Source: Eutypella sp. D-1
Taxonomy: Eukaryota; Ascomycota; Sordariomycetes; Xylariales; Diatrypaceae
Direction: 5' to 3'
NCBI GenBank assembly: GCA_023313575.1
Contig: JAJTTP010000007.1
Location: 620,001-684,000, forward strand
Length of the DNA stretch: 64,000 nt
Positions 10,204 through 21,900 of the stretch are shown here, piece after piece. The position numbers and the translations under genes are program-made. The notes under the pieces are model-generated. The model had not been told where the DNA came from and did not search any database. It saw only the letters and a list, made by a program, of their open reading frames with translations. Each line of letters starts with the position of its first letter. Positions within the stretch are counted from its first letter, which is position 1.

Positions 10204-12027
10204 AAAAAAAAAAGTTGATAGGCTTGTGACCTACGACTTCTTTTTTTTGGCGAGACACAACAGCAGGCACGCAAGTGTTCTCTTTTATACGATAATCAGC
10301 GGCGTTTGGCGGGCGTTTTTTTGGATGGATGCATTTTGGAGCCATCATTCAGATGAGATAAAGAAAGGAGGGGGTGGATCCGGTGCCTATTTACTCGATA
10401 CCCCCGGTGTTGTGGCCACGCATAGTTCACGATATCATCATCACGAACCATCGTGAGATTGTATATATTCTCCGATATAGACTCGTCTTCCTCCCGTGGG
10501 ATAGAAGGGGCGGTCCAAAACCATTGGAATAGAAAATCAAAAGATTCCTTTTGTTATCATCTTCGTCGTCGTCATCTTTGCATTGCCGATCCCATCTTTT
10601 TGTCTCCTCCCCTGTGATAACCCCCTGACCTAGCTCGCTGTGGCTTATCTCCCGCCTTACCGCAAAAGGCCAAGTTCACAAGAGGGCCACGACGATATCA
10701 ACTAATGGGATAGATAATGCAAGCGGCAGTTGGTAAGAAGTTTCAAACGTGAGAGACGAGGTTGATAAATTTCAAAGAGATACACAAGGGCGAGCTAAGC
10801 CACCGGTGTACGCAGTGTTATTGTTTCTTTTAATAAGCCTCTAGAGGAATTGGCTCATGGTATCATGTGAAAGGGTGGAGCGAGACCTTTCAAAATAAAA
10901 AAAGATTGGGAAGGGCGTATCTAGGTATGCTTAGTATCGCAGCGCAGGGTGAGGGTGCGATTCAATACTACCTGAATGATAAAGTTCATATCTACATACT
11001 TAGGTAGCTGTATTAGCACTAAGCCACCTCAAGGTTGGTGATGGACCTCTGTGAGGCTACTCATTATTGTAATATCGGTCCTTATCTCCAGGGATCGGGC
11101 CGGAGGGCCAGAGATAGGGGAGGGGGAAGTACGATGTGATACGTAGGTGAGGAGGGACAGAGAGATCGCCGGGGTTGCGTCTTATCCTTGGTTATCAGCC
11201 CAATCAAATCGAGAGGGGGGAAAGCCCACGCAGACGGCATTATCTGTGTCGAGTTCCGGAGATCTCATGTAAAAGATGCGCGTGCTACACACTGTCTCAG
11301 TCCGGGGATTGGGTGTGGCGCTCCTCATCCACACAGCGGAAAAAGAGGAAGAGATGGAGATAAATTTTCGGGTTTTTTTTTCGGCTGTTGCGAGCTTGTC
11401 TCATCGCGTCACTACGTTGCAGTGGCTGCGCGGTGCGATATCCTGCGGTGCGATGAGAAATGTGCACATGGCATCGGGGGGAAGGGAGGGGGGTTGACCA
11501 GTGGCCACCACCGGCACCACCACCTACAGTAACCCCCGATAGACAATTGTAGTCCATCCGTTAGATACTCAGATAGGGAATTTATTTACTCGCTCTTCCT
11601 ATTTCTTCGTTCATTCCTACTTTCTCTGTGACACTCCTGGTTTCTTTCGGTTTACGTACATGCGCAGCAGCCGTTTGGGGTTATTTGTTTGCGCGCACAC
11701 TCTGCACACAGTATATACCTACGTCGATCTGATCTATTATTGTACGAGTCAGCCGGGCGGATTAAGGAGTCTACCAACAGTGCCCCCATTTCTATAGCTA
11801 GCTTGCACAGACGTAGGCATTTGGTAATTCGGACACTTACTCAAGTAGATTGTCGGCCTTGGTCCTTTGCGCGGTCGCCATCTCCAGCCAAACCCCCTTA
11901 CCTTGGCTATTAAAAGATCGACGGGAGAGAAGCGACAGGGTCTCACTATACCGAAACTAGACTCCCGGCCCCGTATAAGCGGCGAGAACTCCATATTATT
12001 ATCGGTGGAAAGAAAGAGAAAGATTTA
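10204..12027. other. Intergenic region, 1.8 kb
   Basis: No gene recognised. A-rich and T-rich runs follow the small gene's stop codon. In the last 700 bp, upstream of the permease, HGATAR-type sequences occur at 11358-11363, 11537-11542 and 11571-11576. Such sites can bind GATA nitrogen regulators, but they are frequent by chance. Confidence 0.45.
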
Positions 12028-14545
12028 ATGGCGGCGAACACTAGCGACGGGGAGCGCGGCCCGCGGTCGTCGACCTCGGCAGCGGCCGTGACGTCGGTGT
12101 TCGGGGATGAGGACGTACTCGCGGACGCGACGGCGGACATGTCGGGCGATGAGGCGGCGCTGGCCGCCTTGGGCTACCGCCAGGAGTTCCGGCGCGAGTT
12201 TGGGCCCTGGTCCACCTTCGCCGTCAGCTTCGCCGTCATGGGCCTCCTGCCCAGCATCGCAAGCACCATGTGGTACGGGATTGGGTATGGTGTGTGCTCC
12301 CTCTCTGCTCTATCATCTTTCTTTCGTTCTTCTCCTCCCATGCTCTACATTCTCAACGTTCGTGTTGCTTTTCTCGCTTCGACAAGCTATGGAATTATAC
12401 AGATGGCAACCCTTGAGCCCGGTTCGATGGTTCGACTTGTGACGATACAGAAGTATGGGTAGATCTGACCGTTTTCATCGACATAGCTGGACCCGCGGCG
12501 AATACCTGGGGTTGGTTGGTATCTGTATTCTTCATACTATGCGTAAGGAAGCCCACTCCCTAAAGGAGCAAAAATGGTGAAGGGGATAGTCATTGGACAA
12601 TTCGTTTCTAACCCTTCCCTCAGGTTGCCTTCTCAATGGCCGAGCTTGCATCCAGCATGCCGACCTCCGGCGGTCTCTACTACGCGGCCGCTGTCCTTGC
12701 CGGACCCAGATACGGGCCCCTGGCCGCCTGGATCACGGGGTGGAGTAATTGGCTTGTCCAGGTCACTGGAGCCCCGAGCGTCGATTACGGATGCGGTAGG
12801 TACTCTCATCCCATCATTCATTCCCTCCCCTCCTCGAAATCCAAGAATCCCTACGACTCAGACTTGGGAGAAGTCAAAGCTTCGATGAGTTGAGCTCGCT
12901 GGGCGTCTGGCTGACACTATTGTCTGGGAACGCGAAGCCTCCATGATCCTGGCGGCGGCCTCGATCGTCAACCCCTCGTACGTGCCGCAGAACTACCAGG
13001 TTTTCCTGCTGACGGTGCTCATCATGGTGGTGCACGGGGCCATCAGCAGCATGCCGACGCTGTGGATTGCGCGATTCAATTCCGTGGGCACCGTGATTAA
13101 CATCCTGTGCCTGTGCATCACCATCATAACGATCCCGGTGGCAGCGATGCGTGAACCGCGATTCAACGCTTCCTCTTTCGCCTGGGGTGTCCAGAACAAG
13201 ACTGATTGGCCCGACGGCGTCGCCGTTCTCATGTCTTTCCTCAGCATCATCTGGACCATGAGTGGCTACGACTGCAGCTTCCACCTCGCCGAGGAGTGTT
13301 CCAACGCCGCCATAGCCACCCCGCGCTCCATTGTCATGACGGCCGCCTCCGGCTCAATCCTCGGTTTCACTCTCAATACCCTCATCGCCTACACAATCGT
13401 CGACGTCGATGCGGCGATGGAAAGCGAGCTGGTAAACACTTGCCCCTTCGGCAGATATGATTGGCATTGCTTGAAGTAGTCCCTGACATTGCGCGATAAA
13501 AACAGGGCCAGCCATTCGCCGCGTACCTCCAGCAGATCCTCCCACAGAACGTGGCGCTCGCTGTGCTCTCCATGACTATCGTCTGTGCCTTTTCCATGGG
13601 ACAGGGGTGTAGTAAGTTGTCACACTTCAGCCTTCACAGCCGTCACCCTCCCTTCCCCTTTTGAAGCAGGTGTACCTGCCCGATGATACCCCCATGGGTC
13701 CAACGGACAGCGTGGCCGCGCCCATAAGAGAAATGTGACTTATGCTGACACCGGACCGGGAAGTGGTGGCCGCATCCCGCGTGGCGTTCGCCTACGCGCG
13801 CGACGACTGCTTCGGGATACTAAGCAGGTGGCTTAAGCGGGTGAACCGGCGCACGCTCACGCCGGTGAACGCGGTGTGGTTCAACACGACGATGGGGATC
13901 GCGCTGCTGCTGCTGGTGTTCGGGGGCGCGGCGATCGACGCCATCTTCAGCATCGGCGCCATCGGCGCCTACGTCGCCTTCACGACGCCCATCTTCATCA
14001 AAGTCACGTTCGTTGGCGACCGCTTCCGCCGCGGGCCCTGGCACCTCGGTCGCCTCAGCCTGCCCTCCGGCATCGCCGCCTGCGCCTTCGTCACCGTCAT
14101 GTTGCCTATCCTCTGCTTCCCGGCCCAGCGTGTCGACAATATGGCCCTATCCGATATGAACTGGACTTGTCTCGTTTACGTGGGTTCTTCCATTTTCACT
14201 GTCGCTCCCATCATACCGCCTGATTACCTATGTATTGTCCCTGGCTAACATGAGAGCATCCTCCTTTCCCGCTAGGGCGCGCCCATGCTGTTTATCCTCG
14301 TATGGTTCTTCGTCGATGCGCACAAGTGGTTCAAGGGGCCAAAGATTAACATAGAGGTATGTTATAATCGCAAAAAAAGCGCATTTTCCCATCCCCCTAG
14401 AATGGACCCCTTGACTCTGACGCGCGCACAGCACCACATGCTTCACAGAGACCTGGTCGGGGTAGAAGGCATCGACCCCACCGGCGCCGACGGGAAACTG
14501 CCAGATATCGAGAGGGAGTCTGGAGGCAAGACTCCCAGCGTTTGA
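12028..14545 (+). CDS. Amino acid/GABA/choline-type permease (APC superfamily)
   Basis: Plasma-membrane or vacuolar transporter of the fungal ACT group of APC permeases (UGA4/HNM1-like); the substrate cannot be fixed by eye. I infer eight exons: 12028-12289, 12487-12542, 12624-12795, 12938-13431, 13506-13611, 13764-14179, 14276-14356 and 14432-14545. All phases close and give 566 residues. Family blocks appear in order: EFGPWSTFAVSFAVMGLLPS, the AGPAANTWGWLVS loop, FSMAELASSMPTSGGLYYAA, LAGPRYGPLAAWITGW, DYGCASMILAAASI, MSGYDCSFHLAEECSNA, MGQGCMVAASRVAFAYARDD and DAHKWFKGPKINIE. About twelve hydrophobic helices are present. The N-terminal 45 residues are acidic and Ser/Thr-rich, as usual for regulated permeases. 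The acceptors at 12937 and 13763 were chosen because only they keep the conserved blocks in frame; each has a CTGAC branch about 20-25 bp upstream. No truncation is seen. Confidence 0.93.
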
Positions 14546-17439
14546 TTGACTTGGAGGTTTCACATGAGCACATTAGGCGCGTAGTCGGTGGGATTGGATT
14601 GTAAACGCCGCTTCTAGATCAACTCCTTAGACCCTTTTGAAATAGTCACGTATTGTTCTGAATAGTAATCCTCATTGGCAAGCAGCGCTTACATAAGTAC
14701 GCTATAGCTATATGTACCGACGGTAGATCCAACAGCAGGCACTGAGAGCTCGTTGATCCGATCATGAGGTAGTTGCGTTAATAGGTACTCGACTGAACAT
14801 GCGCCTCAATCATGGCGAGTTCCTGCCCGATACAGTTACGAGAATGTCATTTAAACGATCTCTATTACGCCAGCCGGATTTCGCGAGGCTTGCTTTCTAG
14901 AACCATCAAGGTAGTAGTAATATTCGTCCGCTGGCGTACACACCGTGAGTCCGGAGCCGGGTTCAGAATGGCGAGCCGTGGCCAACCAGCGGGTGCAATC
15001 TCGGGGGCTCCTTGATAACACAGGGTATATACGACATACGCTTGATCACGTTTAGACGGCTTATTCGAAATCTGTGTCATACTCAAGACCATAATAATTT
15101 AACGTCTCCTCTTCATGAAGAAGATGCATTGAGTCAATACGATCACACTGAACGTTAACTTATAAGGTATAAAAAGTTTTTATTCATGTAAAAAAATGGT
15201 AAAAGGCTTGATAGATACCGTATGTATGGCTGGTTCATTTAAACTATGTCCTACGTGCTCCCAATCATGTAAGGGATAATAAGGGATAGGTCTGTTCTTC
15301 TGTCGGGATGAGTGCATGTCAGGCCTGTGTTTTAACACGGTGCGTTATAAGTGCTACATTTAATATCTCCAGGCACAAACATGTGTTGATAGTAGGTAGT
15401 CAAACGTTGGGCATATGTATGATACGCATTGCCTCTCTGCCTCTGTATCCCCATTTAAAACACGACAAGACTCCTACTGCTGTGGTTATCTAGCCGATAT
15501 TACCGCCACGCACCACATAAATCACCTGAGGGTTCCTTACAGAGCATATGTAAGCTCTCCGAACCCGAATGTTACGAGATATGTCTATGCGCTGAAATGT
15601 TTCATTATATTTGTATCATTGGTTGCTACCTGCTTCATAGTGACGAACACAACCCAAGTGTAGAAGACTAGAAATCCCGGATTGAAAGGAATGCAAAGGC
15701 GTACTAAACAGGCGACATCATACACGCGCCGAGACCCACAAACAAATAGTTGGGCATGCGTAAGGGAATCGCTTAGCATCACACCACAACGGCAGGATGA
15801 ACTCGCCCGTTACGTAGGAACTTGCTCCGAGTCCCGTTTGCCCGTCAAGATTCGCGCATACAACCGCTGCAGATCCCGACCGGGGCCTTACTATTACTTC
15901 CGACATTGACACCAGTTCCCCGTCTGCCCGTCCAGCAACGCGGCGCACACGTTTCTATCTTTTGGCCGATTTCAATGCGCTGCCCAATGTGGCCGGCACC
16001 GGGCGAACTAAACTTCGATTACGACAGAAAAAATTGTCGACGCACGATTTGTCAGTCATCACGACGGACCTGTGCCGGCGATTGGGCTGGTTGGGTGCCC
16101 GGACGGGGGTTCGCAGGCGACCCGCTCAAGCCATTTCTGCGGCCTTGACTGGCCTAATTGGCAAAGGAGGTGTGGAGTGGCCAACAGAACCTGATGTATC
16201 ACGCGAGTCGCGTTGGGATTTTATCTCAAAGGAACGGCTGTAAAGTCGTACAATCTCCTCAACGAAGCAACCATCCTGAGACATGCCGTCGGTATATGAT
16301 CTCTTTTTCAGAACGAGGTGGTGGAGGAGGTTGGGGAGGGCTGAGTTTGAACCGAGTCTTGGCGTGCTCTACCATGTCCTTACCTCGTTGATTCCACGAG
16401 GACTCGTTGATATCTAGATAGGTCGTTTGTGTTATCAAGCTCTTATCGCTCTATTCCAAGCGTTAGCAATACATACATAGTGATGAGCCCCTGTCAGGAT
16501 GTCACAATGGCCAGACAGGCACGCAAGCAATGCCTTATGGACCAGCCAGGATGGTCGCCACTGATTAGGACTAGGCCTCAACTATTGCGCGCGCCTGCGT
16601 TGTGAATCTTCCCCTCCCCATACTTTTTCCAAGGGAGAATTTACCAATGTGGGAGTGGGGAAGGGCCTTTACCATGTATGAATAAATAAAGCTTCACTAA
16701 ATGCTGGTTTTCATACTGTCATGGCACGGGGATTTCCTCTTTCGCCGCGAGGCGCTCGATTTATACCCAATCCATGTACACTCAAGTGGAACCATGATCC
16801 ATAACAGCCGTCCAACCGCCAGATAGCGCAACGATAGCGGATAGATGGCTGCTATTTACAGCCCCCTGGAGGCTGGGGCCGTTCTATCCACTTATGCCCT
16901 ACCACGAAGTCTGCCACTCAGGCACAGCTCACACTCAACCCCCCTGCTCGGATTTGTCCAATCAACTAGACACAGGTATGCCGGGCTTAGCTGTCAATCC
17001 TCGTCACTCGTGACTGAATTGAGCAAGAAAGGCTAACGCGGGGAGACAAGCCTACAAGTCTAGTCTTACCAGCCTTCGAGCGGGAAGCAAAGAAAAAATT
17101 TCGATGTAGTTATTGGGTTTCATAACTTGCTTCTTCTCTGTTCTTTAGGCATATTTCCCAGCATAGTTGTTCAATGGTGTATAAAGACTGGACTGGAGCT
17201 TGATTCCCACATTTGCTCTTTTATTTTGCTGCTATGATCGCTTCGGAAATGAACTGAACACTTACCTAACTTTTCGTCGCTCATTTGGGTTCATCGTCAA
17301 AAGTCGGTCAGAGGATAGAAAAAAATTCCGCGTGCACATACCACTCTCAGGGATCAACAGCATTGCACGTAACTCCCACTGATTACCCATTACTTGTTTC
17401 AACCATTTAATCCCTGCCCCATCACGGGCCTCAGTCAAC
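14546..17439. other. Intergenic region, 2.9 kb
   Basis: No gene recognised. AT-rich DNA near 15100-15300 alternates with a GC-richer island (about 15820-16200) whose short open frames match nothing I know. That island could be a decayed gene or element. Confidence 0.45.
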
Positions 17440-18945
17440 ATGAGCTCGCCCTCAACACCTTCGCCAGTGCGACCCTCTCCGGTTCGACCCTCACCGGGTC
17501 GTTATTCCACCATGTCGATGTCACACGGGACTTTGACGCCCGTCAAAATGCTATCACTTCAGCCTTCAGTCTACACCTCAGTAGAAACGACAAAAGAGGC
17601 CGGCGAGATTGACAGGGTGAAGAACCAAGAGTATGTCGACTGGGGCCACTCGCTGATCCCGCAAAGCGTCGCTCCGTCGACCGTGCTCTGGAAGGGACCC
17701 GGCCCGTCAAAATGTGTCGTGCGGACCACGATGGTGACCCTCAACGAGAACGGGCAGTTCGCTACGGAGCAGATCGTGGAGCACGTCGAGACGGGGCATC
17801 AGCTGGTCACGCAAAAGGACCTGCAGGCAATGCTAGAAAGCCAATGGGCCATCAAAGTCAGGCGTAGGGCTGAGGGCATCTTCGGCCCGAAGCTGGTCCA
17901 CTGGTTTGACTCCTCTTTCGGCGCCGCTTACCCAGCCGCCTCCCGCATCTGGAACGTGCTCTTCAGGATGGACTGGATCGCGTTCATGGCGTGGGTAATC
18001 CTCAGCGCTGTCGTCTTACTGATAGCAGTCCTCACCCTACGTCCAGACCATCAGCTCCGATACGCCCTGGAGACGGAAGCGAACTTTGCACAGGTAGTGT
18101 CTACCAGCCAGAGCGGCGAGCAGCTGGCCTCACGCCTAACCCGCCAATCAATCGACGCCGCAGTTGTTCGTGGGAAGCTCGCGATGAGCTCCCTTCCGGA
18201 GAAGAGGCAGCTGATAAAGCTTCTCGATATTGTGGTGGCCGACATGGGCGGCACGGCGGAAGCGATCGAGGCGATGACGGATCACGTGCATTCGATGGGA
18301 GTGGCATTGTTCCACAAGCACGAGGGAATCATGGAAAGAGTACAAGACCAGTCGAAGGGCATCGGTCGTTGGATGCCTCATGCGCCAGGAGAGCTAGGAT
18401 TCGAAGGAGAATCGGAACTCCGCCAGCGCTGGATCGACGCCACCGAAGCTGCCGGCAGCAATCTCGACCAGCTCATGGATGAAGCTGACTTTTGCGGAAG
18501 GAAGCTTCGGGACCTCAAGGATGAGCTCGTTGCTATGATAGGGTTGCTCGACATCGAGAAGGCGGCCCTCCAGCGTAGGAAGGACGGCGTCGAAGACGCA
18601 GCCTGGTACAGGTGGGGCCTCATGTCGGATCCCATCCCATCACTGGAACGCGACATTGCCATGATCGAGGCTCTTCTCCCCGGCCTGGACGAGACGGCAC
18701 GGTATATCGGATCCGTGAAACGGGCGATGACACAGGCTAAGGATCGCTTCCGCGATTTCCGGGCCGCGATCAAACTTTCGGTCCTAGAGGAGGTCTGGAT
18801 GGAGGGCTTCTACAGTCAGAAGACAGAAGCGAGCAAGCACCTGAGATACCTCAAAAAGGCACTTGACACACCTGCGAACCTCGGCCGAGCGAAATCGAGC
18901 ACGCTCCCCGCGACTAAGGCAAGCAGTACCACGACGGAGAGTTGA
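17440..18945 (+). CDS. Orphan single-pass membrane protein with helical C-terminal domain
   Basis: Single-exon gene for 501 residues; I do not recognise the family. ATG 17440 follows the favourable context GTCAACATG. The N-terminus is Ser/Pro-rich with a short repeat (VRPSPVRPSPGR, about 9-20). Residues 50-175 form a soluble region containing EYVDWGHSLIPQSVAPST and KCVVRTTMVTLNENG. One strong membrane helix lies at about 181-201 (IAFMAWVILSAVVLLIAVLTL). The remaining 300 residues are charged and largely helical, with heptad-like stretches such as LRDLKDELVAMIGLLDIEKAA, suggesting a coiled-coil or helical bundle. The tail is Ser/Thr-rich. There is no signal peptide before the central helix and no catalytic motif. 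Codon use is strongly coding-like. It borders the first gene-poor region and may be a lineage-specific fungal protein. Confidence 0.85.
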   Translation: MSSPSTPSPVRPSPVRPSPGRYSTMSMSHGTLTPVKMLSLQPSVYTSVETTKEAGEIDRVKNQEYVDWGHSLIPQSVAPSTVLWKGPGPSKCVVRTTMVTLNENGQFATEQIVEHVETGHQLVTQKDLQAMLESQWAIKVRRRAEGIFGPKLVHWFDSSFGAAYPAASRIWNVLFRMDWIAFMAWVILSAVVLLIAVLTLRPDHQLRYALETEANFAQVVSTSQSGEQLASRLTRQSIDAAVVRGKLAMSSLPEKRQLIKLLDIVVADMGGTAEAIEAMTDHVHSMGVALFHKHEGIMERVQDQSKGIGRWMPHAPGELGFEGESELRQRWIDATEAAGSNLDQLMDEADFCGRKLRDLKDELVAMIGLLDIEKAALQRRKDGVEDAAWYRWGLMSDPIPSLERDIAMIEALLPGLDETARYIGSVKRAMTQAKDRFRDFRAAIKLSVLEEVWMEGFYSQKTEASKHLRYLKKALDTPANLGRAKSSTLPATKASSTTTES

Positions 18946-21900
18946 CGTTGCTTGGGGCTGGGTTCTTCAACAACATTTTACACAAATATAACACGATGCA
19001 CGACAGTATGCCAAGACGACTGCAGCACGCTACATAATGAAGAGACGAGATACGAGATATGATGAAATCGAGATCGCTCGCTTGATGACGGGATCATCGC
19101 GATGGATCTCAAGAGTAGGGCGCATTCGGGGCGCCGGAGCCACCTAGATTCGAATTCGAAGTCGACACGCCGAACACATCACCACGGAGTCGGACGCATA
19201 GGGTGGATTTGTATAGTATTTGAAGGGTTGGCTGGGATTTACCTATTCTTAAGACTCGACCATACAACAATTAGAACCAGAAACTTAACGAACTTTTAAC
19301 GACTTCAATGGACATATTTACAATTACTATTGCGGATTCTTGTTTATCCTAAGCGTTCCTCTCGAGAGGTCTCTCCAGCCTTCACCCCAGTGAGTCCTCC
19401 CATGACATCCCCTCTTACGAACATTGGTTTTGAGACAAGAGCCCCAGGGGAGGGTCTCATGCCTTGTTTCGATTACGCTACTCTAGTCACAATATTGACC
19501 CTACACAGTTCTGCTAGTGTCTCTGAGGAGAGTTGTAGGCATAGTCTGCCGTCTAGCAACCGCCTAAGGCTGATTGATACAAGTGCTTCCTTAAACTGCT
19601 AGGTCGCAATGGAGGACCAAGCATGTTTACTCCAAAGTTGTGACCCGGGGAAAGGATCCCTTTGCATCCATTCTCATCTAGCTTCTAGCTTCGATGTTCT
19701 GAACATCGAGAAGTCCTATGCGAACAAGTAGACCCGCCCAGCCATGGACTTCAAACTCGTCTTCGTCCTACCCTGTGCTGGAGAAAGAGATCGCGGCAGA
19801 CGATAAATCATTTCTACGTCATCGTGATACCGTCAAGAAGAGGAAACACTGCTGCTTCTGTTGAACCTCCCTGGCATTCAGTATGGTCCGTAAGTGGAAG
19901 ATGATCAACCCCAACGAATACATGCGAGCAAGTCTAACTCGTTGACGACTGCTTCCTATCCTAACGAAAAGCCTGGTAGGCCTAATGTACGAAATGTATC
20001 ACATGTGCCCCTAGCTTGCAAGCCATCTTCAGGGCTATTACGGTATATTAGGGGCGAAGCTTCTAGTAGGGACCTAGCCCCTATCTATAGGCTATAGTAG
20101 ACTGGAGTTTTCTATACGTAGTAGGGCTTTCCAGCCCCCTAGTTTTAGAAAAAAGACAGAAGTCAATGCACATATGACATCTACTCCATACTATACAACA
20201 ACTTATTAATAGCCCCCGTGCCTGTCTCCCATTCGGCACTCAATACTCTAATGAAGCACAGCTTACTTAGGTATTGATTTAACACGATACTGAACGACGT
20301 TCCGCCTATACGTGGTGGCCACTCTTTTCGAAAGAATTGCATAGCCTCATGACGAGTTGCCTCCGTCAAAGTCCAAGTAGGTCTGTCTCACGTGATGCAG
20401 CATACTGGCCAGATATTTCCTCGGCAAGACGTTTTCAGACAATGCGCGCTTGTTTTGACTACCACCTTAGGGTAATAATATTCGACAGAAGTGAATAGAC
20501 CCTTCATGCATTGAGGCATGGAGTCTGAGGAGGTCTCGCCGCCTGCCCGCCTCCCAGTCTGGTATCCCATCGCAGCGGTAGAGTGATCTACGCAATAGAC
20601 TTAAGACGGGCCTGGCGCAGCTTGGACGAATTGTATCTGTGCCTGCTCCTACGTAAGTCGTTCCCTATCTGTGAACTTTCAGGGACCGTAGCTAGCATTC
20701 GAACATTTAGGGCAGCAATGATATATAGGTACAGACAATTTGGGGGGGGGGGGGGGGGGGTTCACGAGACTAAGTCCCCAGCTCAAAGATCAGGGCTAGC
20801 GAAGCTCTCATTCAAAGCATTTTGGATCTGTCCCAAGCCATGTCGATTTTTAACTGTTGGTTCTCAGCGTGGATCGAAGTTGACATATCTGAGTTTCATC
20901 ATCTGGGTCGTTGGGTGCGATCGGCAGTACTCCTCCTAGGTTCAAGTTGTATCTATACGAATAAAGTTCAGTCGAGACAGCAGATTCACTGGACGGCAAC
21001 ACGAGATTTATTGCATCATGATTGGGAAGCGTCGTAAGCGGTTGGAGGAACGAGCTGTTGATTTCACTCCTCGTCAGTTAGCGCCGTTGGTAGATGGTGG
21101 CAGCTCTGCCGCGTCACGGCGCAGCCCTTGTGCGAAGGGAGAGTAGGGTGGTAGCGTGCCGGGTTGCCGTCGGCGCAAATACGTGACTACGGATTTCCGG
21201 TATACTGATAGGTTGGATGACGAGTGTTTTTCCGGGAATAATCGGGTCGACAAGCCATACCCACCCGGTCTACGGACGGAGAAGTGAGGCTTTCAATGCG
21301 GAACCGCAAGGGTCCATCTGCATCCGCATTCGGGGCGTCCTCCCTTCCCCCGTCAACCATAACGGCATAACCGACTGGATGCCCAGGGTGTCCACCTCCA
21401 ATCCCCCGTGATTTCTTATTTCGGGACTTGGTATTACGAAGTTTAAGACTTCATGTTACCCTTACTGTGTTGGACAGGTCACATTCGCTCACGGTTGCCC
21501 TGTCGAGCGGCAAGGTATTTACACGTTATGTGACCTGGACCGCAGAAAGGGACTCGCTCCGTCTCACGGGTGGATCATTTCCTATTTCTGACATCATTCC
21601 GGCCTATGGGTACCCACGTACGGCTACCTATCGCAAAGAAAGGGAGGGGGAAGGGATTGGGCGATCCTCCCACCTCCCGAGTGTGTGGGTAGGCCGCGGG
21701 TTTATCATGCACATCACGCACCAACAGGGTCGGCTTGGCAGGTACGCGGCTAATATGTAACTATACTGCGAGCAGTTTCGTTTCGGCTCCATGGTAATCC
21801 CAACGACATATATAGCCCATGTGGTGGCTGACTCTCATGACGGTGCATCAGCCAGAACCAATCCCGCCACAGGATGATTCAGCGCGATGTGACACCCCAC

